Of a stretch of DNA of 64,000 nucleotides, positions 44,190-53,188 are shown one piece after another (within the stretch, counting starts at the first letter, position 1; each line of letters begins with the position of its first letter). Position numbers and translations under genes: made by a program. The stretch spans positions 496,001-560,000 of the forward strand of contig NZ_CP094656.1 of the NCBI RefSeq assembly GCF_030643805.1, given 5' to 3'. Under the pieces are notes generated by a model. That model was not told the origin of the DNA. It searched no databases and saw nothing but the letters and a program-made list of their open reading frames with translations. The DNA is from Alkalihalobacillus sp. AL-G. Its GTDB lineage: Bacteria; Bacillota; Bacilli; Bacillales; Fictibacillaceae.

Positions 44190-45287
44190 ATGACTTTTTT
44201 AGGAACTTCGCTTAGAGACTTATACAGAGAAAGAGACAGTAAGAGAAAAAGAGATTCAAGCTATGATAAAACTGGTGGAAATAAGGACTATTTTGTCTTC
44301 AAGCCTGGCGAAAAACAAACGATCTCTAATATCTCGGGGTCTGGGTGTATTACTCATATTTGGATGACGATGGCCCCTCTGACCGATAATTCAGAAGAAT
44401 ATCTTCATAGAAAAGTTGTAATAAGAATGTATTGGGATGATGAAGAAAATCCAAGCGTACAAGCACCAATTGGGGATTTCTTTGGAATGGGTCACGGCAT
44501 AACAAAAAATTACTCATCTGCCCCCTTAGCAATGAGTCCAGAAGATGGTCGGGCATTAAATTGCTATTTTCCAATGCCGTTTTCAAATAACGCTCGTATA
44601 GAAATTGAGAGTGAAGCTGATGAGCCTATCAAATTTTATTTCTATATCGATTATGAACTTTACGATCAACCAATTGATAGCTCTTTACGATTCCATGCTT
44701 TTTGGAAGAGGGAGGTGACGAAAGGAATTGAGGATAATATTTCAAACACACTCTTTTCATTTGATGGAAAAAATACTTCTGGAGAAGAAAACTACACCAT
44801 TTTAGAAACGAATGGAAAGGGTCATTATGTTGGTTGCAACCTGAATATTCACAATCTTAGATTCACACAAGAGTGGAATTGGTACGGGGAAGGCGACGAT
44901 ATGATTTTCATTGATGGAGAGAAATGGCCGCCGACCTTGCATGGGACAGGAATGGAAGATTACTTTAATACAGCTTGGTGTCCGCAACAGGAAGTTTCTA
45001 CTCCTTATCATGGAATTATTTTAGGGGGAGGACCGAACTGGTCAGGTAAGATTTCTGCTTACAGATATCATATTCAAGATCCAATTACATTTGATAAATC
45101 AATAAAAGTGACTATTGAACATGGTCACAATAATCACCGAAGTGATGATTATTCAAGTACTGCATACTGGTACCAAACAGAACCACATACTGCTCAGCCG
45201 GACATTTTACCTGTAAGGGATCGTCTGCCTTTACCAGACGTTTTACCTTTTAATGAGGAAGATAAGAAGAAGTGCTTCGATTATTAG
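44190..45287 (+). CDS. GH172 (DUF2961) glycoside hydrolase
   Basis: A 365-residue cytosolic protein (no signal peptide) of the DUF2961 family, now GH172. Recognisable are the N-terminal Arg/Ser-rich start, SGSGCITHIWMTM, APIGDFFGMGHG and the strongly conserved HGTGMEDYFNTAW. Characterised GH172 enzymes act on alpha-D-arabinofuranosides (D-arabinan) or alpha-D-fructofuranosides (difructose anhydrides). ATG 44190 has AAGGGAG upstream; a TTG at 44172 in frame has none. Being intracellular, it would split short imported oligosaccharides. The arabinose-5-phosphate isomerase neighbour favours D-arabinose over fructose. Confidence 0.87.
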   Translation: MTFLGTSLRDLYRERDSKRKRDSSYDKTGGNKDYFVFKPGEKQTISNISGSGCITHIWMTMAPLTDNSEEYLHRKVVIRMYWDDEENPSVQAPIGDFFGMGHGITKNYSSAPLAMSPEDGRALNCYFPMPFSNNARIEIESEADEPIKFYFYIDYELYDQPIDSSLRFHAFWKREVTKGIEDNISNTLFSFDGKNTSGEENYTILETNGKGHYVGCNLNIHNLRFTQEWNWYGEGDDMIFIDGEKWPPTLHGTGMEDYFNTAWCPQQEVSTPYHGIILGGGPNWSGKISAYRYHIQDPITFDKSIKVTIEHGHNNHRSDDYSSTAYWYQTEPHTAQPDILPVRDRLPLPDVLPFNEEDKKKCFDY

Positions 45288-45347
45288 GGGATGTTCAACA
45301 AGCATGGTTACTTGTAATTTAAAAAACTATTAGTAGGGGGAAGTCTA

Positions 45348-46607
45348 ATGAAACGTTGGAAAGTATTCTTTGCGTGTAGTTTGGCATTAATCATGATTTT
45401 CCAGGCAGGTTGCAGTAGTAGTAAAACAAGTTCAGAGGATGTAGTTACACTTAGTTTTTGGGATTTCCATTCCGAATCACAAAAAGATTTCTTTGCAGAT
45501 CTAGTAAAAGAATATAACGCCTCACAAGATAATGTGAAAATCGAATTCAAATCGTTCAACCAAAGTGATTATGGTACAACAAAGTTACCGGTTGCTTTTG
45601 CCAATGGGGAGGGACCAGACATCTTTATGGTCAATCCAGGGGACTTTTTGAAATTTGCAGATGCTGGGATCCTGGCAGACCTTAACCCTTATTTTCCGGA
45701 AGGTGTGAAAGAAGATTTTCTTCCCGCCTCAATAGAAGCTGTTACTTATGAAGATAAAGTGTTAGCGCTCCCGTATGAACTAGAATTACTCGCACTTTTC
45801 TATAACAAAGATATGCTGGCTGATGCCGGTGTCGAGGTACCGAAAACGTGGGATGAGCTTTCATCTGCCGCGGAAAAATTAACAACGGATGAAGTTGCTG
45901 GGTTGATTTTACCGACTGATAAAGCGACTTACTTGAATTTCATATGGTATCCGTTCTTATGGCAACAGGGAGGCAGTGTGCTAACTGAAGATAAAACGGC
46001 CTCTAACTTTGATTCACCAGAAGTTGTAAAAGCATTGGATTATTGGGGGAGCTTCTTCCAAGAAGGTTCATCACCTGCAAAATTACAGCGAGGTCCTTGG
46101 GAGATAGGACATGTTGGTGAAGAAACAGCTGCAATGCAAATTGTAGGTACATGGGATGTTCCCGCATTAGAAAGAGAATTCCCGGATGTTAATGTAGGAG
46201 TAGCACCGATTCCAATTCCGGAGGGTGGAAAACAAGCAACAGCAGCAGGTGGTTATAAGTTTGCAGTCAATTCAAAAAGTGAGCATGTAGAGGAAGCGGC
46301 AAAATTCGTTATGTGGGCTTTTGGTGATGAAGATACATCACACGCTCTAGAATGGTGTACGGATGTTAAATTTGCATATTCACCTAGAAAATCAGTAATT
46401 GAAGCAGGGCAAGAAACATATAATAGCGGCCTTCAAAAGGTATTTACAGATGAGATTTACGAGACAGCTATTCCTGAACCGAGTTTTAATGCCAAAACAG
46501 TTGACATTATCGGAACTGCACTGCAAGAGGTCATGTTTGGAGATGTGAGCGGTGAAGATGCTGCCAAAAAAGCACATGAAAAAATAAATGAATCTCTAGG
46601 AAATTAG
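45348..46607 (+). CDS. ABC sugar-binding lipoprotein
   Basis: A 419-residue extracellular solute-binding protein of family 1 (MalE/UgpB type). The signal ends in the lipobox FQAGC. The fold starts VTLSFWDFHSESQKDFF and has ALPYELELLALFYNKDML, typical of oligosaccharide binders. Unusually it is the last gene of the transporter operon, after the glycosidase. Its pocket should define the imported oligosaccharide. A hairpin element follows the stop codon. Confidence 0.92.
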   Translation: MKRWKVFFACSLALIMIFQAGCSSSKTSSEDVVTLSFWDFHSESQKDFFADLVKEYNASQDNVKIEFKSFNQSDYGTTKLPVAFANGEGPDIFMVNPGDFLKFADAGILADLNPYFPEGVKEDFLPASIEAVTYEDKVLALPYELELLALFYNKDMLADAGVEVPKTWDELSSAAEKLTTDEVAGLILPTDKATYLNFIWYPFLWQQGGSVLTEDKTASNFDSPEVVKALDYWGSFFQEGSSPAKLQRGPWEIGHVGEETAAMQIVGTWDVPALEREFPDVNVGVAPIPIPEGGKQATAAGGYKFAVNSKSEHVEEAAKFVMWAFGDEDTSHALEWCTDVKFAYSPRKSVIEAGQETYNSGLQKVFTDEIYETAIPEPSFNAKTVDIIGTALQEVMFGDVSGEDAAKKAHEKINESLGN

Positions 46608-46640
46608 CAAAGTTAATTTAATTCCTAGTTATAACACTGA

Positions 46641-46715
46641 GAGGCTGACTCATAAGTGTCTGGCTACCTCCATAACTGGGGTGCCTGACACTTTGCTTTT
46701 GAGTCAACCTCTTTT
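46641..46715 (+). repeat. Element C: 75-bp inverted repeat acting as terminator
   Basis: GAGGCTGACTCA and AGTGTC on the left pair with GACACT and TTTTGAGTCAACCTC on the right; TTTTC follows. The ends resemble those of the MITE-like elements A and B. It separates the ABC operon from the pentonate operon. Confidence 0.75.
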
Positions 46716-46803
46716 CAAAAGGTGCCTGTCACTCCCCGATATTTGTCGGAATATGGAAGGCGCACATGGTTAAGTTAAATTGGTCATAGAGAGGGGAGTT
46801 TTA

Positions 46804-47712
46804 ATGAGAATCATTAGATATTTAAATTCATCGGAAAAAAAAGTTCTCGCGGCTATTACTGTTGAAAACCGTGTATATGACTTACCGTACCATGACTTTT
46901 TGGAACTAGTTCGAGCTGCAGAAGAAAAGAAGGTTCAGCCTGTTACATTAGTTGAACAAGTTATAGAACAATCATTGCCTCTTTCTGATTCTCCTGAAAA
47001 GCTGAAGGTGCTTGTTCCGGTTGAAGCTCCAGAAGTATGGGCTTCAGGAGTCACATACGAAAAAAGCAAGGAAGCTAGAAACTATGAATCTACTAATGGA
47101 GAGGATGATGCTAAAAGCTTCTATGACAAAGTTTATACAGCTGATCGCCCTGAGCTCTTTTTTAAGTCCACAGCTGATCGGACGATTGGACCCGGTGATC
47201 CAGTCTATTTGCGAAGTGATTCCGAGTGGCAGATTCCTGAACCTGAATTGGGGTTGGTTTTGGACTCGGAAGGCAATATTCTAGGGTTTACCGCTGGGAA
47301 TGATATGAGCTGCCGCGATATTGAAGGAGAGAATCCTCTTTATCTCCCGCAGGCAAAAATATGGAGGCACTCTTGTGTAATCGGTCCAGCCATTCGTTTG
47401 GTGGAAACGGTAAAAGATCCTTACGACTTCCAGATCACTTGCCGTATTTTTAGAAATGAACAAAACGTTTTTGAAGGTTCCGCGAGTGTCGGTCAGTTGA
47501 AAAGAAGGCTGGAGGAGTTAACCTCGTATCTCGTAAAAGAGAATGTTGTGTTTCCTGGCACCATTTTGTTGACTGGAACGTGCATCGTCCCTCCAAATGA
47601 TTTTACACTCCTGGAGGGGGATTATATTGAAATTGAAATACCAGGAATCGGTGTATTGAGTAATCCAGTCTTGAGTCAGGTTACACAGAGTATTGGATCG
47701 CAACGTGTTTAA
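46804..47712 (+). CDS. FAH-family 2-keto-3-deoxy-pentonate dehydratase (XylX/KdaD-like)
   Basis: A 302-residue fumarylacetoacetate hydrolase-superfamily protein. The metal ligands are visible in IPEPELGLVLDSEG and NDMSCRDIEGENP. The order VWASGVTYEKSKEARN and YLPQAKIWRHSCVIGP fits the subgroup (XylX, KdaD, AraD1) that dehydrates 2-keto-3-deoxy-D-arabinonate/xylonate to 2-oxoglutarate semialdehyde. ATG 46804 follows GAGGGGAG; an ATG at 46780 lacks a site. The next genes supply the step before and the step after, which supports this assignment. Confidence 0.8.
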   Translation: MRIIRYLNSSEKKVLAAITVENRVYDLPYHDFLELVRAAEEKKVQPVTLVEQVIEQSLPLSDSPEKLKVLVPVEAPEVWASGVTYEKSKEARNYESTNGEDDAKSFYDKVYTADRPELFFKSTADRTIGPGDPVYLRSDSEWQIPEPELGLVLDSEGNILGFTAGNDMSCRDIEGENPLYLPQAKIWRHSCVIGPAIRLVETVKDPYDFQITCRIFRNEQNVFEGSASVGQLKRRLEELTSYLVKENVVFPGTILLTGTCIVPPNDFTLLEGDYIEIEIPGIGVLSNPVLSQVTQSIGSQRV

Positions 47713-47736
47713 AATCAACGAGAGGAGGCGCCGGAT

Positions 47737-48060
47737 TTGGCAAAACGACAAACCTTAATGATGAAGCCAATTGATAACGTAGCGGTTGCTTTAACTCCAA
47801 TTAAAAAAGATACCGTTCTACAGGTAACCTGTCAGGACAAAACGTTTTCGGTGGTATTACAAGACGATATTGATTTTGGGCATAAGTTTGCAGTGGTAAC
47901 GATCCAAAAAGAACAAGATGTCAGGAAGTATGGAGAAGTGATCGGGGTAGCATCTTCTGAAATTCAGGCAGGCGAACACGTTCATATTCATAACGTAGAA
48001 GGAAAAAGAGGACGGGGGGATAAAGTTGGAAGAGAACACAATGCAACTCATGGGATATAG
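47737..48060 (+). CDS. Sugar-acid dehydratase, small SAF subunit (UxaA N-terminal type)
   Basis: A 107-residue SAF-domain protein equal to the N-terminal domain of altronate/galactarate dehydratases (DNVAVALTPIKKDTVL ... EVIGVASSEIQAGEHVHIHNVEG in parts). TTG 47737 follows GAGGAGG. It overlaps the large subunit by 35 bases, so the two are coupled. Splitting of UxaA into two chains is known in this superfamily. Confidence 0.83.
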   Translation: MAKRQTLMMKPIDNVAVALTPIKKDTVLQVTCQDKTFSVVLQDDIDFGHKFAVVTIQKEQDVRKYGEVIGVASSEIQAGEHVHIHNVEGKRGRGDKVGREHNATHGI

Positions 48061-49198
48061 ACGTCCGGATGGAAAAATCGGCATTCGTAATCATGTGCTC
48101 ATATTACCGACTATCACTTGTGCGACACAGGCAGCGCAACGTATTACAGAGTTAGTTGATGGAGTGGTTACATTTATTCACCAACATGGTTGTGCGCAAG
48201 TAGGGGTCGATTATGAACAAACCTTTCGTACATATGCCGGTATGGGTAAAAATCCAAACGTATATGGGGTTGTTGTATTAGGTCTCGGATGCGAAACTCA
48301 TCAAGCAAGAAGTGTGGCAGATGATATACGGGAGTGCGGAAAACCGGTTGAAGTCGTTTCAATCCAGGATCATGGCGGAACATTAACCGCCATTGCGGAA
48401 GGTGCAAAAGTGGCCGCTAAAATGGTGCAGGATGCTTCCATGCAAATGAAAGTCCCATTTGAATTTAATGAACTAATCGTCGGAACGGAATGTGGTGGGT
48501 CAGATGCATGCTCAGGATTATCGGCTAATCCAGCTGTTGGTGCAGTGAGCGATATGATTGTCGATCGTGGAGGTACTGCGGTATTGGCCGAGACTACTGA
48601 ATTGATCGGCGCGGAGCATTTACTTGCCGAACGAGCGGTGGATGACCAGGTATCCAAGAGAGTTTATGAAGTTATCAATGCGATGGAAAACCGAGCAATT
48701 CAAATGGGAGTAGATATTCGAACAGGAAACCCCAGTCCTGGGAATGTGAAAGGTGGACTCACAACATTAGAAGAAAAGTCACTTGGCGCTGCAACAAAAG
48801 CGGGAAGCCGCCCTCTTCAGGAATTGGTGAATTACGCAGAAGTTCCAAACAAAAAGGGGCTAGTTTGGATGGATACCCCGGGTCATGATATTGAACAATT
48901 AACCGGGATGGTAGCCGGAGGGGCTCAAGTTGTGTTGTTTACGAGTGGCCGTGGTACTCCAACCGGTTCTCCTATTGCGCCAGTATTGAAGATTTCAACG
49001 AATACAACGTTGTTTGAACGGATGTCAGAAAATATTGATTTAAATGCCGGTTCTATCGTGGAAGGAACAGAAACCGTCAACGAGGTAGGGCAACGGATAT
49101 TAAATGAGATCAAGTTAACATGCTTAGGAAAAAAGACAAAATCTGAAATTTTAAAGCAACACGACTTTGGAATTTGGCGAATTGGACCGACGTTTTAA
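48026..49198 (+). CDS. Sugar-acid dehydratase, large subunit (UxaA C-terminal type)
   Basis: A 390-residue protein of the galactarate/altronate dehydratase C-terminal family. Conserved Cys/His motifs are present: MGYRRPDGKIGIRNHVLI, FIHQHGCAQVG, GLGCETHQ, VGTECGGSDACSGLSANP and TPGHDIEQLTG. The family removes water from aldonates or aldarates to give 2-keto-3-deoxy acids. With the XylX/KdaD-like enzyme and a semialdehyde dehydrogenase, a pentonate (D-arabinonate) is the natural substrate. TTG 48026 follows GGGGGGA by five bases; ATG 48041 is the alternative. Confidence 0.83.
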   Translation: MEENTMQLMGYRRPDGKIGIRNHVLILPTITCATQAAQRITELVDGVVTFIHQHGCAQVGVDYEQTFRTYAGMGKNPNVYGVVVLGLGCETHQARSVADDIRECGKPVEVVSIQDHGGTLTAIAEGAKVAAKMVQDASMQMKVPFEFNELIVGTECGGSDACSGLSANPAVGAVSDMIVDRGGTAVLAETTELIGAEHLLAERAVDDQVSKRVYEVINAMENRAIQMGVDIRTGNPSPGNVKGGLTTLEEKSLGAATKAGSRPLQELVNYAEVPNKKGLVWMDTPGHDIEQLTGMVAGGAQVVLFTSGRGTPTGSPIAPVLKISTNTTLFERMSENIDLNAGSIVEGTETVNEVGQRILNEIKLTCLGKKTKSEILKQHDFGIWRIGPTF

Positions 49199-49244
49199 AG
49201 GACTTTTTATATAAATTTTCGCCAAAAGAAAGGACTGAGTGTAA

Positions 49245-50705
49245 ATGACTGTCGAGACAACTGTAAAGACGTACGACAATTATATAAATGGCACATGGAC
49301 CAGTGGTGAAACCAACCAAGTAGAAAATAGTTATAATCCGGCTAATCCAAGTGAAGGGATTGGAGCCTATCACTTATCATCCGAACAAGATGTGAATAGT
49401 GCGGTGGAAGCTGCGAAGGCCGCCAGCAAAGCTTGGAGAAAATTAGCAGGGGCACAACGTGGTGATTACTTATATCAAGTGGCGAATGCCATTGAAAAGA
49501 ATTTAGATGATATTGCTGAAACGATGACAAGAGAAATGGGGAAGACACTACCAGAATCAAAGGGAGAAACCGCTAGAGGAGTAGCAATCCTTCGTTATTT
49601 TGCTGGAGAAGGGATGCGTAGTGTTGGCGATGTCATTCCATCGACAGATCAGGAAGCACTTATGTATACGACCCGCGTTCCGTTAGGAGTAGTCGGTGTC
49701 ATTACCCCGTGGAACTTCCCGGTGGCTATTCCAATTTGGAAAATGGCTCCTGCCCTCATTTATGGGAATACGGTTGTCATTAAGCCAGCACAAGAAACAG
49801 CTGTGACAACGACAAAAATTATTGAGTGTTTTAATGAGGCCGGTTTGCCTAACGGTGTCGTGAACTTGGTAAATGGAAAAGGATCAGTAGTTGGGCAACG
49901 TCTCATTGATCACCCAGATGTAAAAGGATTGACTTTTACCGGTTCGAATAATACTGGCCAAAGGGTAGCAGAAGGAGCATTGGCGAGGGGGGCCAAATAC
50001 CAGCTTGAAATGGGTGGGAAAAACCCTGTTATCGTTGCGGATGATGCGAATTTAGATCTCGCGGTAGAAGGAACAATCAGTGGAGGATTACGTTCAACTG
50101 GACAAAAATGCACTGCAACAAGTCGCGTTATCGTTCTTGCAGAAGTATACGAACAATTTAAAGAAAAACTTATAAATGAAATAGAAAAGTTATCTGTTGG
50201 AGATGGATTAACCGAAGGAACATGGATGGGGCCATGTGTCAGTGAGTCCCAATTAAAAACGGTGCTTTCCTATATTGAAAAGGGAAAAGAAGAAGGTGCA
50301 ACGCTTTTATATGGTGGAAAAAGACCCGAAGGCCTAGGGAATGGTTATTTTGTAGAGCCGACTGTTTTTGAAAAAGTCGATTCAAAAATGGCCATCGGTC
50401 AGGAAGAAATTTTCGGGCCAGTATTAGCGCTCATTAAGGCTGAGACATTAGAAGAAGCTTTTGAACTTGCTAATGATGTGAAATTTGGTTTAAGTGCATC
50501 GATATATACTACAAACATTGGAAATATGATGGATTTCATTGAGGAGATCGATGCAGGGCTGGTACGGGTAAATGCAGAAACAGCTGGGGTTGAGCTTCAA
50601 GCTCCATTTGGTGGTATGAAGGCATCTAGTTCTCATTCCAGAGAACAAGGACAAGCCGCTAAAGAGTTTTTCACAACACTAAAGACAGTTTTTGTAAAAT
50701 CATAA
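49245..50705 (+). CDS. 2-Oxoglutarate semialdehyde dehydrogenase-type ALDH
   Basis: A 486-residue aldehyde dehydrogenase. The catalytic Cys is in [12 protein letters not shown], Glu in [12 protein letters not shown], and the cofactor site is [14 protein letters not shown]. These resemble the B. subtilis YcbD-type enzymes that oxidise 2,5-dioxopentanoate (2-oxoglutarate semialdehyde) to 2-oxoglutarate. It completes the chain pentonate to 2-keto-3-deoxy-pentonate to semialdehyde to TCA cycle. It lies 46 bases after the dehydratase, in the same operon. Confidence 0.88.
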   Translation: MTVETTVKTYDNYINGTWTSGETNQVENSYNPANPSEGIGAYHLSSEQDVNSAVEAAKAASKAWRKLAGAQRGDYLYQVANAIEKNLDDIAETMTREMGKTLPESKGETARGVAILRYFAGEGMRSVGDVIPSTDQEALMYTTRVPLGVVGVITPWNFPVAIPIWKMAPALIYGNTVVIKPAQETAVTTTKIIECFNEAGLPNGVVNLVNGKGSVVGQRLIDHPDVKGLTFTGSNNTGQRVAEGALARGAKYQLEMGGKNPVIVADDANLDLAVEGTISGGLRSTGQKCTATSRVIVLAEVYEQFKEKLINEIEKLSVGDGLTEGTWMGPCVSESQLKTVLSYIEKGKEEGATLLYGGKRPEGLGNGYFVEPTVFEKVDSKMAIGQEEIFGPVLALIKAETLEEAFELANDVKFGLSASIYTTNIGNMMDFIEEIDAGLVRVNAETAGVELQAPFGGMKASSSHSREQGQAAKEFFTTLKTVFVKS

Positions 50706-50720
50706 TTAAAAGGACTATTC

Positions 50721-50750
50721 TTGACACCTCAGATCTACATTCAAATTTTA
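50721..50750 (+). promoter_or_regulatory. Possible promoter of the DUF4185 gene
   Basis: TTGACA at 50721-50726 with an AT-rich but poor -10 (ATTTTA) 18 bases downstream. Confidence 0.35.
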
Positions 50751-50788
50751 TTCAATTATTGGATTCCAATATAAAAGGAGAGGTTTGA

Positions 50789-52783
50789 ATGTCAATAATT
50801 AGTTTTAAGAAATTGATTCCCGTCGGACTTTCCGTGATTCTCGTATTAGCTATGTGTGCAAGTCTTAATCCCTCTACGAATCTAGTAAAAGCTGAGACAC
50901 CTGAAAAAAGCACGTTTTTTTCAACAGCCTATATTGAAGAAGCAGATTCCTATAATACCGCTAGTGATGGTGATTTATGGGCATCCTGCTGGGCCGGTGA
51001 CGGTAATCTGTATGCAGCAAATGGGGACGGAAGGGGTTTTAGTTTAGACGGACCATTCGCTGATATCGCGGTAAACGAAATCAGCGGAACTCCGCCAAAT
51101 CTCACAGGAACTACAATCGCCCATAGTGATGAAGTGGGTCAAATTTGGAGCGATCCACAGCATTATAATCGAAAGCCAACGGGAATGGTATGTGTCGATG
51201 GTCATTTGTATTTAGCTGTCCAAGACTTGAACAAAGATTTCAACGATGTTCCGTCAGCAACGATTCTAAAATCAACCGATAAGGGTAAAACGTGGACGTG
51301 GGATAAAAGTAAACCGATGTTCGATGATTATACGTTTACGACAATCATGTTCCTGGACTATGGAAAGAACAATGAAAATGCAACAGATGACTATGTATAT
51401 GCCTATGGATTGGATAATAATTGGAGAGACTCGTTTAACGATCGCGTCCAAGACCCGACGAAACTTTATCTAGCGAGGGTACATAAATCAAGTATCCAGG
51501 ATCGATCGAAATGGGAATTTTTTACGGGCAAAGATGCTGACGCCACCCCTCAATGGTCAAGTAATATTGAAGACCGGCAGCCCGTTCTACAAGATGACCG
51601 AAGAGTCTACCAAGACACCTTTTTCACTAATGACCCCAAAAACATGACGGTCTTGTCCCAAGGAAGTATCGTGTACAATGAACCTTTGGATCGGTATATT
51701 TATACATCATGGACCGAATATACATTTGAATTTTACGAGGCACCTACACCATGGGGTCCATGGAAGCTCTTCTTGTCAAAAGATTATGGGGGATATCCTT
51801 GGACAGATACGAAAAATGGCGGATATGCTACGACAATTCCTTCTAAGTTCATCAGCTCGGATGGTAAAACGATGTTCGTTCAGTCGAACACATTCATGGG
51901 AGGCATAACCAACTATAACTTCTCATTAAGAAAGCTCGTAGTTGAACCAAAAGTTCCTTCGACACCAACCAACACAAAAGATAATTATTCCAATCTAGCC
52001 ATAACTGGAGAAGGGACTACACCCATCAATAAAGTTGCCCACTACGGAAATATCGATTACTTCAATAATGGAATAAGGCTTGAATCCGAAGACAGCTGGA
52101 ATAATGAAAGGAAGACGAAGGATTGGTGGGGCTATACTTGGAAAAAGAAGTACAACATGAATAAAGTCAATTATACAACTGGCAAGATGTTTCCAGATGG
52201 AGGCTGGTTTAGTGAAGGGCTGAAGGTCCAGGTTCGACAAAACCATAATTGGATCGATGTTACGAATCTATCGGTAACGCCTGAGTATCCTTATAACAAT
52301 ACAGCAGGCCCGAATAAAACGTATACATTCACGTTCGATGATAATTGGGGAGATGGAGTGCGTATTATCGGAGCACCAGGAGGAGCTGTAACGTTTACTT
52401 CGATTGGAGAATTATCGGTATATTATGCTGATGATAAAGAGTCTCCAAATACCAGGCCTTTTACAATCGGAAATGCAGAATTCTCTAAGTCAGAAGGGAT
52501 TCTTGTCAACGCAACCGTTGGACGTACGCTGGATACCAGAGACCATGAGGGGAAAGAAACCGTTATTTTTCAATTGTGGAAAAATGATAAGGCGATCGAT
52601 TTCGTTGCTTTAACAAAGGACATCCAGGATTCAGAAGATATGACCGCCTATTTTAATTTAGAGGATGACTTGAAAAAGTATGAAATTAAAGTATTCGCTG
52701 TAAATTCACTTAAAGAATTTCTCGCAAATGAAGATGCCATTGAGGTTCTATCGAACGAGTTGACTGTATCAGATACAGAATAA
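50789..52783 (+). CDS. Secreted DUF4185 protein, probable D-arabinan-degrading glycosidase (GH183-like)
   Basis: A 664-residue exported protein. The signal peptide covers about residues 1-35 (cut near VKA-ETP). Residues about 50-400 match DUF4185: DGDLWASCWAGDGNLYAANGDG, ISGTPPNLTGTT, NRKPTGMVCVDGHLYLAVQDLN, DKGKTWTWD, LARVHKSSIQDRSKWEFFTG and an APTPWGPWKLF block, each given only in part. Asp-rich DGD motifs may form the active site of this beta-propeller-like fold. Residues about 430-664 look like beta-rich carbohydrate-binding or accessory domains. DUF4185 members were assigned to GH183, endo-D-arabinanases. It would cut the polymer outside the cell for the ABC importer. Confidence 0.75.
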   Translation: MSIISFKKLIPVGLSVILVLAMCASLNPSTNLVKAETPEKSTFFSTAYIEEADSYNTASDGDLWASCWAGDGNLYAANGDGRGFSLDGPFADIAVNEISGTPPNLTGTTIAHSDEVGQIWSDPQHYNRKPTGMVCVDGHLYLAVQDLNKDFNDVPSATILKSTDKGKTWTWDKSKPMFDDYTFTTIMFLDYGKNNENATDDYVYAYGLDNNWRDSFNDRVQDPTKLYLARVHKSSIQDRSKWEFFTGKDADATPQWSSNIEDRQPVLQDDRRVYQDTFFTNDPKNMTVLSQGSIVYNEPLDRYIYTSWTEYTFEFYEAPTPWGPWKLFLSKDYGGYPWTDTKNGGYATTIPSKFISSDGKTMFVQSNTFMGGITNYNFSLRKLVVEPKVPSTPTNTKDNYSNLAITGEGTTPINKVAHYGNIDYFNNGIRLESEDSWNNERKTKDWWGYTWKKKYNMNKVNYTTGKMFPDGGWFSEGLKVQVRQNHNWIDVTNLSVTPEYPYNNTAGPNKTYTFTFDDNWGDGVRIIGAPGGAVTFTSIGELSVYYADDKESPNTRPFTIGNAEFSKSEGILVNATVGRTLDTRDHEGKETVIFQLWKNDKAIDFVALTKDIQDSEDMTAYFNLEDDLKKYEIKVFAVNSLKEFLANEDAIEVLSNELTVSDTE

Positions 52784-52793
52784 AGCGAGACGA

Positions 52794-52833
52794 GCACTAG
52801 CCTAAGTTTTATAAAAGGTTAGTGTTCTTTTTT
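52794..52833 (+). terminator. Terminator of the DUF4185 gene
   Basis: ACTAGCCT / AGGTTAGT stem, T6 tail. Confidence 0.8.
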
Positions 52834-53188
52834 ATCTTAATGCAAGTTTGAGTTCGTCGAAAAATGAAAGCGGACTATAGTCATCCTCACACCGACTTTT
52901 GTCATATACGTGATGTGAAATCCTAAACATTTTTGTCTAGCAAAAAGGGATGGGGCAGAATGATGTCTGTGAAATGCAGAAAGAGCGATGCAAGCAGGCG
53001 ATGCTCTTATTGTACGAACCAAATTTTATTCTTGTTCCTATTGCGGGCTTTTTCATCAACTTTTCCTTTTTAAAAATAATTCCATACTTGTCCACCTTAA
53101 AAGCCTATTAATCTAGTATATATGCCGTTGCTAAAAGAGTTTTTATCAATATACTAATAGTACTCCGATATAAAGGAGGTGTTAGTAG
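52834..53188. other. Intergenic region with repeat copy 7
   Basis: About 350 bases with no gene. It holds palindromic repeat copy 7, an AGAGC...GCTCT type hairpin near 52980-53010 and the AGGAGGTG of the following gene. Nothing else is recognisable. Confidence 0.5.
52855..52905 (+). repeat. Intergenic palindromic repeat, copy 7
   Basis: CGTCGAAAAATGAAAGCGG, palindrome at 52873-52882, closing ACCGACTTTTGTC; here the outer GTCG/CGAC ends also pair. Confidence 0.85.
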
